From Pleurotus djamor (Eukaryota > Basidiomycota > Agaricomycetes > Agaricales > Pleurotaceae): 64,000 nt of DNA. Positions 44,788 through 55,591 of this stretch are shown one piece after another. How positions within the stretch are numbered: position 1 is the first letter of the stretch; every line of letters starts with the position of its first letter. The DNA is taken from positions 1 to 64,000 of the forward strand of contig JAPEVF010000047.1 in NCBI GenBank assembly GCA_029747585.1. The letters are read 5' to 3'. Under the pieces are notes generated by a model, which searched no databases, had not been told where the DNA came from, and saw only the letters and a list, made by a program, of their open reading frames with translations. The position numbers and the translations under genes are program-made.

Positions 44788-47368
44788 ATGGTCAACACTC
44801 ATCCAATGCATTCTTATCCTCGACGCAGGCTCGTTGGCCAGCGGTTGCTCTATGCAATATCCATATTTGCTAGTTTGGGCGTGTTCTTGGTGAGTCTGAC
44901 ACTTTGCCCTCGAAAACCGGCGCGTTCGCTGATGCGGTATGCATAGTTTGGCTATGACCAAGGGTATGGCTAACCCGCCTTTGGTCTCCGATGCATTCCC
45001 TGACTTGTTTGCCAGCGTCATGAGCGGCATCATCATCGGTCCCCATTTCAAGAAATACTTTAATTCACCCACACCAATAGAAACAGGTACCATGGTTGCT
45101 GTTCTCGAAGTTGGGGCCTTTGGAAAGTAGTCTTTTAAACTTGTCTTCCCTTCTCTTCCTGACTTCGCGTACAGTTACTTCACTTGCTGCTGGCCGAGTC
45201 GGTGATTTGATCGGTCGAAGGGGGACTCTCTTCTGCGGAGCCCTTATATTCACCCTCGGTGGTGCCATCCAAACTTTTACTATAGGCTTCTGGAGTATGA
45301 TACTTGGCCGAATAATCAGTGGTTTCGGCGTGGGTCTTCTCTCGTACGTTCGTCATTTCTCTGTGTCCCGAATTCTAACGGATAGTCTTTGTTCGCAGAA
45401 CAATTGTACCCATATACCAAAGTGAAATCTCACCTCCCAATCATGTGTGTGTTTATCTCGTGTGGATATGCATCCCGAACTCACTTGTCCATAGCGAGGT
45501 GCCCTTGCATGCATGGAATTTACTGGAAATATCATTGGATATGCTGCTTCCGTCGTAGGTCTCTTGAAACCTCTCCGCTCCCCAAAATTCTGATCGCATA
45601 AATCCAGTGGACCGACTACTTTTGCTCTTTCATTGATTCAGACATGTCTTGGAGGATACCCTTGTTCGTGCAGTGTGTCATCGGAGCCATCCTTGCCGGT
45701 GGTTCGCTGGTCATGCCTGAAAGTCCTAGGTACTTCCATCTGCGACGCCGTGGGAGTCCCTCGTTTGACCTTCTCTAGATGGCTTATAGATACCGGTAAA
45801 GATACCGCAGGTATGCAAGTAATCGCTGACCTCCACGGCGGAGATCCAACAAACGAGCTTGCGCTTGCTGAGTTCCAGGAGATCAAGGATAAAGTGCAGG
45901 AAGATGTGAGTATCTACTAATGGACAGTTTTTGAGCTACTCATGACTGCTCTCAGAGAGAATCGGGCGAAGACAGATCCTATGCCACTATGTGGCGGAAA
46001 TACAAGCGTCGGGTCCTTTTGGCTATGTCGTCCCAGGCATTCGCACAACTTGTGAGTCCTTTCTACCCTGGTGGCCATACATATTTCTTATTTTTCCTAC
46101 GTAGAACGGTATCAACGGTGCGACAGACTCGGTTCTTCATATTTCTTTGTACTGACGCAGAAACTTGGCATGCAGTCATTTCCTACTATGCTCGTATGTT
46201 CCCCCTTCGCCCCCTCTATACCCATATGCTAATTTAACTTCGCGAAGCCATGGTCTTCGAAGGTATGTATGTGTACTCTAGAAATGACACCTTCTCATCA
46301 GCCAATACAGATGCTGGTTGGATTGGTCGCGAGGCCGTCTTGATGGCTGGTATCAACGCAATCATCTACATCCTCAGCACTTTGCCGCCGTGAGTTCCCC
46401 GTCGTTTTCTTCATTCTCTGTTAGATTTACCCTGCATTAGATGGTACCTTGTTGACCGTTGGGGTAGACGTGCCATCCTATTATCTGGCGCCGTTATTGT
46501 GAGTATCAACGTCGCTATTACCGAAGCGCGGACTCAATTTCGATCCACTTAGATGTCGATGTCCTTGGTCGCTACTGGCTGGTGGATGTACATTGACCTT
46601 CCTCAGACACCGAATGCGGTCGTAATCTGTGTTATTATTTTCAACGCTGCCTTCGGATACAGGTACTACACTCCCTTTGGACTGTAACGCTGTTTCGCTA
46701 ACTCAGTGCGTTTAGCTGGGGACCATTGCCGTGGCTTTACCCTCCCGAAGTGTGTTAACATGCAACGATTACCGATGTATTTACTCAAATGGATTCCTAG
46801 ATTATGCCTCTCGCCTTCAGAGCTAAAGGTGTCTCGCTATCGACTGCCACAAATTGGGCTTTCAACTTCCTTGTCGGCGAAGTTACGCCTGAGCTCCAGA
46901 AGCTAATCAAATGGCGACTGTATCCCATGCATGGCTTCTTCTGTGCCTGTAGTTTCGTCCTAGGTTCGTCATTACGATGTATTAGAGCTTGTTGCCCTGA
47001 TTGACGAACACTTCCTTTAGTCTACTTCCGTAAGTCATTATAGCTCGTGGTTCCTTGCTATTTCTCATGGCCGCTCTAGTCTATCCCGAGACCAAGGGAG
47101 TACCTCTGGAGGAAATGGACGCTGTCTTCGGCGAAGGTAATTGTCTTCTATCGTTCCTCATTGCCCTGGTCCTGATTGTTCCTCAGATGCTCGGGAAGAG
47201 GAACTCGACAACGAGTCCGAACGTGCATCTCTCATGCCTCGAAGCAACACCCTCGACCAGTACTCTGCCCCCGCCGAGCCATCTAAACCTTCTCGCGACT
47301 GGGTCAGCCGTATCATGCGCCGCGATGACGGGCGCGCTGCGTACCAACCCATCAGTAACGACGAATAG
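44788..47368 (+). CDS. MFS sugar porter (hexose transporter type), 12 membrane helices
   Basis: Plasma-membrane proton-sugar symporter; the substrate is not deducible. About 18 exons. Family signatures appear once spliced: FGYDQGVMSGIIIGPHF, GRVGDLIGRRG, PESPRWLIDTGK, QLNGINVISYYAPMVFE, WYLVDRWGRRAILL, GPLPWLYPPEIMPLAFRAKG and VYFLYPETKGVPLEEMD. Short exons include 46105-46117 (13 nt), 46176-46193 (18 nt), 46248-46262 (15 nt) and 47021-47029 (9 nt). The third intron (45123-45174) must start GA to give GAF-VTSLAAGRVGD; this is a non-canonical donor or a sequence error. The C-terminal tail is hydrophilic (DARE-ELDNESERASLMPRSN). About 530 aa. Start chosen at MVNTHPMHSYPRRR. Confidence 0.88.
47021..47029 (+). 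other. 9-nt microexon (TCTACTTCC) of the sugar porter gene
   Basis: Codes VYFL together with the split codons on either side, joining CACSFVL to YPETKG. The flanking introns end TTTAG (47020) and start GTAAGT (47030). It completes the last membrane helix. Confidence 0.7.
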
Positions 47369-47651
47369 GAACTCGCGAGGATGGAAGAACCCCCTACGGC
47401 CAATGAGGACAATCGAAGCCATCAGGACTCTTAAACGCATTCATTTGCTCTTTATGTTCTCCTGTGACTGCAGTCCGTTACTTGTGGTGATTCGGATTGT
47501 GCCTTCGAATCCTTAGTTTCATTTGCCGTTAGGCCTTTCCATCCTCACCCAATAGTAATAGCATCATCACCCATCACTATACCATTCATGCATGATGTCT
47601 CATTGTCCGCCTCATTTTGTTTTGTATATTTTCATCTATTCCAGATTAATA

Positions 47652-49841
47652 TCAACGTTTGTTGCCATGTAAGCGCATCCGTTTTCTGGTTTTGTACATC
47701 AATTCGGCGATGGCACCTGTTGGTTGTGCACCCGATTTCACCATGTCCTCTACCACTTGGTTCGCTAACTCGACCTCCCCTCGGCGAAGCAATCCTGATA
47801 GAAGGATAAACCATGTGATGGTTATTGGTTGTATTCTCTTCTTCACCATTTCTTTGTAGTATGCCATGGCTCTGCTGATACCTTCAGGTTCAGGGTACTC
47901 CAAGCAAGCTTTGAGCAAGATATGGTACGTGACGCGGTTGAGTTTGATCCCGCGTTTCCTCATACGAGTGACGATGTTTCTCCGCCAATCTTCCGCGACG
48001 GCAGGAGGAAGCCATGAACCGCGATAGATGCCTGCGAGGAATGAAGTGTACGTCACTTCGTTGGGATGCAGGTTAGGATCGAGTTCCATCTTCTGTAGCA
48101 GGCGCATGGCGATGTGTAGCGACTCGACGGTCTGCTCCCGAAGTTGCTGATCCATGATGGCCGAATAGATGGCCACGTTGGGCTCGACGCCGTGTTTGCG
48201 CATAAGGCTGATCATTAGATCTGGAGCGTCGTCTCGGCCGACTTTGAGCAGAGCAGAGAGGATTGTCGAGAAGCTGAATACATCGCCTTGGATACCAGAT
48301 GCGGTCATTTCGTTCATGACCGAAGCGAGCATTCGTAGATCGCCCATCCTGCTCCAGTACTTCAGAAAAGTGTTGTAGGAAACCACGTCAGGTTTTGGCG
48401 TATCGTCGAGGTCCAGCATGCGTTTGAAGATGGCTTGGGCTTCATCTAGGCGGGAGGAGATGAGTAAACCATGTAGGACGGTGTTATACACGACAAGGGT
48501 TTGCTTTGCAGGACTGGTCTTGCCGAGGTCGAGGAGGAAAGAGTTGAACGATTTCATGGCATCATCCGCTAGATGAGCATTAAATTGGGCGGATATGAGA
48601 GCACGATAAGTAAGCGCGTCTGGTTTTATGCCTTGTTGAAGCATAAGATCCCACCCAGCTCGCGCTTCGGTAGATGCGGACATGCTGTCGCAGGCATCTA
48701 GGTAGGCTGTCCATGTTGAAACGCCGGGACGGACTCCCAGTCCAGTCATGTCATCCCACATCTTCGAGGCAAGATCCTTACGACCACACTTGAGGAAACC
48801 GACAAGAAATGAAGTCCAGCAAACTTCGGTGAACACTACGGGAGTTTGTCTGGACTTTTGTGATTCATTGACTGTTACGAAAGGGTTGTCTCCAGAGATA
48901 GCGTCCATGATGGATGTGTACAGTCTCTCTATTGAACGTGGTGCGCGAGATGAGGCAAGAGTGGCTACACGTTTTGAGAGTTCGGTGGGATTGGCAATCA
49001 GAGTGGCCGTTCGTAAACGCGTAATGTATGAGTCGACGATGTGCTGCAGCTTCGGGCTGTCGCGAAGGTTGGCGAGGTAGGTCGTCGTTGCGAAATGCTG
49101 GAGGCGTATAGATGTATTCAAGGATGTTTCGAGGGCGTCAAGAAACGCGTCTTTCATGGCATGAGCCGCGATAGCGTGTAGAAGAATGGTGATGCGGCCA
49201 GGTCTGTAGGGCGTGTTTTCCGAGCTGGAATGGGTAGCAGTGACGAGGTCGTCGAAAGCGTCGCTTCCTTCATCATCACCGACATCCGGTCGAAGACTAG
49301 CCAGCGAAGCGGTCCCCGAGACTTCATGATCTGATTCAGCTACCAAATCCATGAACCTCTTGTAAAGAGTCAGAACTGCGTCTGGGTTGTTGCGCTGTAT
49401 GTGCGCTAGCATGCACGCGTTCAATGCGTCCGTGGCCCCATGCGAAGCTGCGACGATGGCAACTTCCTCCAAAACCTTCTGTTCCAAGTCATTCCAAGGA
49501 GTCTCGGGCTGACCGAGGGGACAGAACGCGTCTGTAAGAAGCGTAGATATCCTTTTCAGCTGTACATGGCCTAGAAATCGTATTCGTCGCTGCTTCTGCA
49601 AGTATTGCCAGTACTCCCATATAATTTCGATGTTACGGGACTGGATTGCTTGGTTTATTCGGAGAACGGTGGTATTGAAGATGTCCACCGCAGGGTCAGC
49701 TCGTTGACGCTGCGTGGTGAGTGCATTGGGGCGCGTGGTTGTTGGTGGTGGTCCATGATAGAGCCGGGTCAGCAGTAAATTTGAGCGGGATGGGACAGGC
49801 AGCACGATCGTGGCTCGGAGTCGGAGGCCATGATGGAGCAT
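47652..49841 (-). CDS. Mitochondrial pentatricopeptide repeat (PPR) protein
   Basis: Predicted organellar RNA-binding protein. One intronless frame of about 730 codons. The N-terminus is basic and hydrophobic without acidic residues (LRLRATIVLPVPSRSN), as for a presequence. The middle and C-terminal half carry a series of PPR units with the usual 35-residue rhythm: TPVVFTEVCWTSFLVGFLKC, PGVSTWTAYLDACDS, PDALTYRALISAQ, PDVVSYNTFLKYWSR, GDVFSFSTILSALLK, PNVAIYSAIMDQ, LNRVTYHILLKACLE and ITITWFILLSGLLRRG. An upstream in-frame ATG at 49880 lies only 2 nt from the divergent PPIL2 ATG, so I use the ATG at 49841. The target RNA is unknown. Confidence 0.88.
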   Translation of the reverse strand: MLHHGLRLRATIVLPVPSRSNLLLTRLYHGPPPTTTRPNALTTQRQRADPAVDIFNTTVLRINQAIQSRNIEIIWEYWQYLQKQRRIRFLGHVQLKRISTLLTDAFCPLGQPETPWNDLEQKVLEEVAIVAASHGATDALNACMLAHIQRNNPDAVLTLYKRFMDLVAESDHEVSGTASLASLRPDVGDDEGSDAFDDLVTATHSSSENTPYRPGRITILLHAIAAHAMKDAFLDALETSLNTSIRLQHFATTTYLANLRDSPKLQHIVDSYITRLRTATLIANPTELSKRVATLASSRAPRSIERLYTSIMDAISGDNPFVTVNESQKSRQTPVVFTEVCWTSFLVGFLKCGRKDLASKMWDDMTGLGVRPGVSTWTAYLDACDSMSASTEARAGWDLMLQQGIKPDALTYRALISAQFNAHLADDAMKSFNSFLLDLGKTSPAKQTLVVYNTVLHGLLISSRLDEAQAIFKRMLDLDDTPKPDVVSYNTFLKYWSRMGDLRMLASVMNEMTASGIQGDVFSFSTILSALLKVGRDDAPDLMISLMRKHGVEPNVAIYSAIMDQQLREQTVESLHIAMRLLQKMELDPNLHPNEVTYTSFLAGIYRGSWLPPAVAEDWRRNIVTRMRKRGIKLNRVTYHILLKACLEYPEPEGISRAMAYYKEMVKKRIQPITITWFILLSGLLRRGEVELANQVVEDMVKSGAQPTGAIAELMYKTRKRMRLHGNKR

Positions 49842-49882
49842 ACTGAGCTTTAGCGCCCATTGCCTCCCTCTTCTCCTCATCC

Positions 49883-51937
49883 ATGGGTCACGGAAATTCA
49901 GACAAGCTCTACATCACCCACGCCGAGCACGCGGGCTACTTTGGAAATCATTCAGCGTCGTCTGGATACAAACAGTCAGTCCAACATCTGTCTCTTAAAG
50001 CCACGGCTCACTTACATGTTCATATAGTAAAGCAGACGCGCCGCACCCAGGCTCGAGGACTCCGTTTGACTGCTGTGCGCTTTCGTTTCAGCCATTCTCA
50101 CATCCAGTCTGCGCAAGAAACTCTGACGGAACGGGAAATGTCTTTGATCTGGTTAATATCATCCCTTGGCTCAAGTCAGTACATACATGGTTGTCTGTTA
50201 CCCAATCAATCTGGCTCATTCTCCATCCTTCACAGACAGCACAATAACTCCAATCCAATAACAAAAGAATCTCTGACACCTGATGACTTGATTCCTTTAC
50301 ACTACTCGCGCAAGGAAGCTACGAACGAAATACATGACCCCATATCCTTCAAGCCATTTAGCGAGCACTCACACATTGTGGCGATTGCCACAACGGGGAA
50401 CGTCTTCCTGGCCGAGAGTATCAAGGGCAACAGAGACCTTGTCGCAGACAAGCCTTTCAAAAAGTTCGTATGACTATAGCCCCTACCTTGATTGTCCCTT
50501 GACGCTACCGCACGTAGGCAGGATGTAATCACCCTTCAGAATCCTCATGGCCTTCCCCCAGTTTCAATAGCGACACCTGCTACAGACACAACCAAGCTCG
50601 CAGCAGCGGCACCGACCAAGACTGTTGTGACCAAGTCTGCTGCAGGGACTTCAACACAACCTGCCAACAAGGCCCCAGTTCCATGTAAGCACCCATACGT
50701 CCGTCGGGATGACGATTCACTCGCTGACTTGCTCTTAGGGAACATATCCCCATACTCGAGTGGGCTTCCCGGCGCGTCTTTAACATCGACCTCCGTGGAT
50801 CCACAGTCGGCATCCTCCAAACTCTTATGGGATGAGGCGAGTCCCAGACCTCGATCTTTAACCTCCGTATTGACTCTTGTGCTTCAGGAGGAACTCATGT
50901 TCGAAGATATAGCAAACCCACCCAAGGGCAAAGGCAAAGAGAAAGACGTTGGAAAGCGCAGAGCATATGTTCGCGTCGTCACTAGCCTTGGGAACGGCAG
51001 CTTGAACTTGGAGCTCTTCTGTGAAAAGGCAAGTCCTACCGTCAGTCATGATCGTCTATAATCTAAACATGGTGTAGGCTCCCAAGACTTGCTACAATTT
51101 CCTAATGTTGGCTCGTGCTGGCAAGTACGACAACTGCTTGTTTCATCGGCTTGTCCCCGGATTTATGGTCAGTCGTCGATGCACTGCTTTATATACTATC
51201 TTCTCACCTTCTTCCCTAGATCCAAACGGGAGACCCTACTGGAACTGGCTCTGGAGGACAGTCTCATTGGGGCACGCCCTTCCGGGACGAATATGACCTC
51301 AAAGGTGCGGCCCGCCATGACTCTAGAGGCGTCCTCGCCATGGCAAACAAAGGTGCTGGTACCAATGGGTATGTCGTTCATCATCCAATAACGCATTCTT
51401 CTTAACATCATCCACTAGCTCTCAATTCTATATCACATTCAGAGCGACAGCACATCTCGACAATAAACACACTGTTTTCGGCAAGTTGGTCGGTGGAGAA
51501 GAAGTCCTGGATGCTTTGGAGAAACTGCCTCTCAAGGCAGGCACCGAACGCCCCGCCAAAGCCGTGCGCATCACAGAGGTTATAATGTGCGTGTTTTGCC
51601 TTCGATGAATTCATGGTTGGGTTCGAACTGGTTTCGTAGATATCAAGACCCTTTCGATGACTACAAGAAGCGTCTGGCTAAAAAGCTTGCTAAACGAGAC
51701 GAAGCCGCACGCAGTGGCGGCAAGCCGTCCGATAAGAAGCAAAACGACGATGTAAATTGGTTCGGCGTGAAGGTTGGGACGGAGAGTACCGAAACAACTG
51801 GGGCTACGTCTGGAGGCGTCGGAAAGTATCTGAAGGTGCCCAAGAGGCCGCTGGGTCCTGCCACAGTTGGAGACTCGGGAGGAGACGACACGAAGAAGAA
51901 ACGAAAGATCGGCTTCGGAGACTTCGAAGGATGGTGA
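49883..51937 (+). CDS. PPIL2: U-box-containing peptidyl-prolyl isomerase, PPIL2/Cyp60 type
   Basis: Nuclear cyclophilin with a degenerate U-box, associated with the spliceosome. The start [16 protein letters not shown] is the family start. After an intron comes HKADAPHPG, then [18 protein letters not shown], then [11 protein letters not shown]: the U-box/RING-like half. The middle includes [16 protein letters not shown]. The cyclophilin domain runs from [20 protein letters not shown] through [64 protein letters not shown], to [14 protein letters not shown]. The tail is basic, ending [14 protein letters not shown]. About eight introns. It shares a tiny divergent promoter with the PPR gene. Confidence 0.92.
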
Positions 51938-52014
51938 GATTAGTGGTACTTATGGGTGTATGTTGGGTGTAATTAGTGGGTATACTTGGCACTTAGATAT
52001 ATGACTACACATGG

Positions 52015-52948
52015 TCAACCTGGAACTGCAACCTTGTTGACCTCCGAAGCAGGTTCTGAATTATTACGATAAGTGAGTCTATCCACATGTCCCCAGTGTA
52101 TGGCTGCATACCTGGGGTGTGAACTTCGATTGGTTTGACAGGATCTTCGGTGGGGACAGAAGGCAGCTCGACGACGGTATTGGGCACAGTCTCCAGTTCC
52201 TAAATTCCCGAAAGTCAGATTTGGACCATGCGAGAAGAGACACCCTCAATACCGTCAACTCTTGTAATTCCCGGAGTTCATTCTGCACGGCTTCCTCTTC
52301 TTCTAGAGTCAAATTGCTGGCGAGCATCTCGTCGATTTCCTATGTCCAAGATCAGACGGACAAAAAGTTGAACCAGACAATGCACGCACCCTTTGGTACT
52401 CTCGAGCCTCCGCGGTTTCCTCCAATAGCTTCTCCACACTCTCTACGTTCATCTCCTTATGGATTTCTTTCAAAACATCGTTCCCTTGCTTCAAACCATG
52501 TAGGACGGAGACTTCGATCAACGAAAATTCTATAGTAGACACCTAGAGGAGCCATTGAAGTGGGTAACCGAAGAACAAGCCCAGACTCATACCAGTTGTT
52601 CAAGATTCTCCAATTGCCCGTCTGTCTTCAAGAGTAGACCTTGTTGATACTTGCGTTGACGAAGTGCAACAACAGCTCTGTCCTTCTGGCCGTTCGCGAG
52701 ATGGAGTTTAGCGATTTCATGTTCACGATCAAGAACGACTTGGAGCTAAGGGATGAGGGATTCAGATGCACCGCGCTATCTGTCGGGTTGAGTGCGTGTG
52801 TACCTTCTTCTGGTATTGCCTGAGCTTGTCCCGCTGAAGCTTGAGACTAGTCAGATCAGTGTTGCTACTCCTACCTCCCATGATAGACTCACTCTAGAAT
52901 AGCACGGTCTTGAGCTGTAATCTTGGGAACTGATTGCTTTGCGCCCAT
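52015..52948 (-). CDS. VPS20: ESCRT-III subunit Vps20 (CHMP6)
   Basis: Links ESCRT-II to Snf7 polymerisation on endosomes. The start MGAKQSVPKITAQDRAIL offers Gly2 for N-myristoylation. The helical Snf7 domain follows across several exons: LKLQRDKLRQYQKK, VVLDREHEIAKLHL, VALRQRKYQQGLLLKTDGQ, STIEFSLIEVSVLHGLKQG, ILKEIHKEMNVESVE-type block and LLEETAEAREYQR. An acidic MIM-like C-terminus (EIDEMLASNLTLEEEEAVQNE) ends EPASEVNKVAVPG. About seven exons. About 215 aa, normal for Vps20. Confidence 0.9.
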
Positions 52949-53156
52949 TGCTTGTTTCAATTGAGCTTGGACGACTTCTAGCGCATATCAGTGGGTGAGT
53001 AGAGACGACCAAGAACTTGGACGAGGCGGTTGTGGTAAACGGAAGCTGAGCCTGGCATTGCGGTTGATCGCGTACCGACAAATAGGGGACTATAGACAGG
53101 GATACTCCTAGGATACAATCGACAGGACAGGTACTAGCGTAAAGTTGAGTGTTCTT

Positions 53157-55261
53157 CTACCTGTGTAGTCTACCGTCGACTATAGTATCAGGAATAGGAA
53201 TAGTATAATTCGCAAAGCAGTCAAACGTAAAGTCGATTTCCGCTAACCGCTCCTGCAACCCACTGATAAAGGAACGAAGTTCACACATCCCTTGTTCGTT
53301 AGGCCTGCAGCCGCGAATACCGGTGAGGGGCACAACCGCATCGTTCAGAATCCATCTAATGTGTGTTACTTCTTCGTTATCCACATCACAAGCTAAGACC
53401 TGTCCAACGAGGCGGGCTCCAAAGGGGACAAGCTTATGAACGAAGAATGACTTGATTGAAATCATAGTGAATTAGATTGAGTCCGACATGCTAATACGAA
53501 GAAGATACTTACTTGGCCCTCTTGAATATGGTCTACTGGTAAAGGCCCCGCCGCTGCAAATGACGTCAAGTTCATGGCCGTGAATACTTGAACAATGGGT
53601 CATCACAAAAGCCAAATATGCATAGGGCGGAGGACCAACTCACTGGCAATCATCCCAGAGTCGTGAGTAGCATCCACGTAGATGGATTGTCTGAGCGGGA
53701 AAGTTATATTACTCCCTGCAAGCGTCGAGTTGACGCTCGTACTGAAATTCGTGATCGGAGTCTGACTGAGTCTTGAAAGCAATTCTTGAACGTATCCTGC
53801 TCCTTGAGCTGCAGAAGCTGGGTTCCCAGGACCTTCACAGCGTCAAACACACGGCGTAGCGGAAAGTATTATCACGCTCACCCCCACCGTACCAGACAGA
53901 GAGATCTGAACGAGGGGAAAGGTATTAGAAGGAGATGGTCTAGAGTAGAGCGACGTACCATTCAAGTAAGCGAAGCCTCGCCACTCCTGCTCATTGAAAG
54001 CTCCGCAGAATGAGGAGAAGCCCAAGGACACCGTCTTGATTGACACATGAGCTTCGACTTCTTTGAAGTTAGCAGACTGTAGAGGGCGGACCTCATATGC
54101 ACATGTCATTTGCATGGAAATTAAGTCGAATATATCGAGTTCAAGTCCCTTCAAAGACTTCTGTAGTCTCAAAAGAGCAGGTTGTAAGTAGATATTCGCC
54201 CAAGAGAGTGCTTGAAGGATGCCAAAGGCCGCGATATCATTGTTTGCGTTAGGGCAAACTTCACCAGGAGAAAGCGTGCTGTTGAAGCCAGCCGACTCGG
54301 GTATAATCAGTTGATGATAGTCTTTCTGATACGTTTGAACTCCNAAAAAATCCAGCCGCAAAATGCAAACTGCGAAGTGATCAATCCGTTGTTCGTGAGG
54401 AGAAGATATTGGCAACGTACGCTGAATCAACCATACGACCTAAGGAAAGGAATTCATGAATTTATATCTACTTGGGAAGATGTGATTACCTGATGTGGTC
54501 GTCCTGAAGACGGGTAGATCGTTTAGGTTCTCGAGGAGTTCTCCGTACTTGATCCGGAAACTGGACCCTAGATCGAACCTGGAAGTAGATCAATAGAGAA
54601 ATTCAGTAAAGAACACAGGCAACCATTCATACATTTGCTGACGACCATATGGAGTGAGGTCGTTTCGACCGAGCTTATATTTCCAGTCCTTAAGGAAGAG
54701 TAAGGGCGGAGACACCTCAAGGCCACCCGAGCTCGCTGCAGCCCGGAGTTTAGTCGCAAATGCACTCGGAGAACCTTGCGAAGTGCTTGTCGGATAGCGG
54801 GCACCATGTCGGTGCAGCAGATGGACTTGTTTGAGTCGACACTCGCTTGGAATACGCTCACTAGCATGAGGCAAGCCGAAGGTATCCACTGACTGGAAGG
54901 GGGACAAGCCTCCCAAATGTTGCAACAAGTTAAACTTGTCCTCTCCATGACCTCGACTCCCATCGAGGGCGTGAGGTTGAATTAACGGGGAGTAGGTATC
55001 AACCTTAGGTGGATCCGGCGCAGTAGCTATGACTTCGGCCTCGCCAGCGACTTAGAAATCTTTCAGAACGAATCCCAATTAGGAGAAATGCTGCTCACTA
55101 GGGACTCCCCCTGGGTGAGGAGGAAAATTGGGGTCGTTCGCGGTTTGAGTAATCCCAGGTGGTGGGAACACGGTAGTGGCAGGAGACCCAGCGAAAGTCG
55201 ATACATGCAGTTGTGCAACGCACCCCATTCCAATTAAGGGTAGGTAGACGAAGAGCCTCAT
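53157..55261 (-). CDS. phy: Histidine acid phosphatase, phytase type (tandem copy 1)
   Basis: Secreted enzyme releasing phosphate from phytate. A signal peptide (MRLFVYLPLIGMGCVA) is followed by STFAGSPATTVFPPPG. The catalytic motif RHGARYP is in QVHLLHRHGARYPTS. The proton donor His-Asp lies in IYVDATHDSGMIASIF. Other blocks: LLQHLGGLSPFQSVDTFGLP, FFGVQTYQKDYHQLIIPE, VCPNANNDIAAFG, LISMQMTCAYE, FCGAFNEQEWRGFAYLN and FDCFANYTIP. About a dozen introns, with a 19-nt exon 54421-54439 coding RMVDS. N-glycosylation sequons are present (NSTL, NFS, NLT). About 440 aa. It is followed by a second copy 331 bp upstream on the same strand. The phytase name rests on similarity to basidiomycete phytases. 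Confidence 0.85.
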
Positions 55262-55591
55262 CCTGGCTAGAGTTATTACACAAGTCAGGCTGAAGCAACT
55301 GAAGGTAGAATACTGGGGAAGTCCTGAGAGGATTGTCTCCCGTCAAAACAAATATGGGTAACCTGGTCGAACTGAGGCATATGGAATGCAAGGTTCGAAG
55401 ACGCACATACTGTCATTTCGCATCAACGTTTACCCTAGATGAAAAGGACCATAAACGTTGGAGGCTGTCCATACGACGGCTAGGAAAGAAGGCCCAGGGG
55501 CATGGGAAAGACGACGACATAGCGACGTATATAGAGTGCATATCTCACCCTCTTGAGAAGAGGGAGAAGTACATGGACACCGTAACGTACA

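Noticed and set aside
44233..45093. 286-codon minus-strand frame spanning the Mim2-like gene and the sugar porter start
   Set aside because: Only the part from 44535 down has conserved sequence; the rest is antisense to the sugar porter exons and their promoter.
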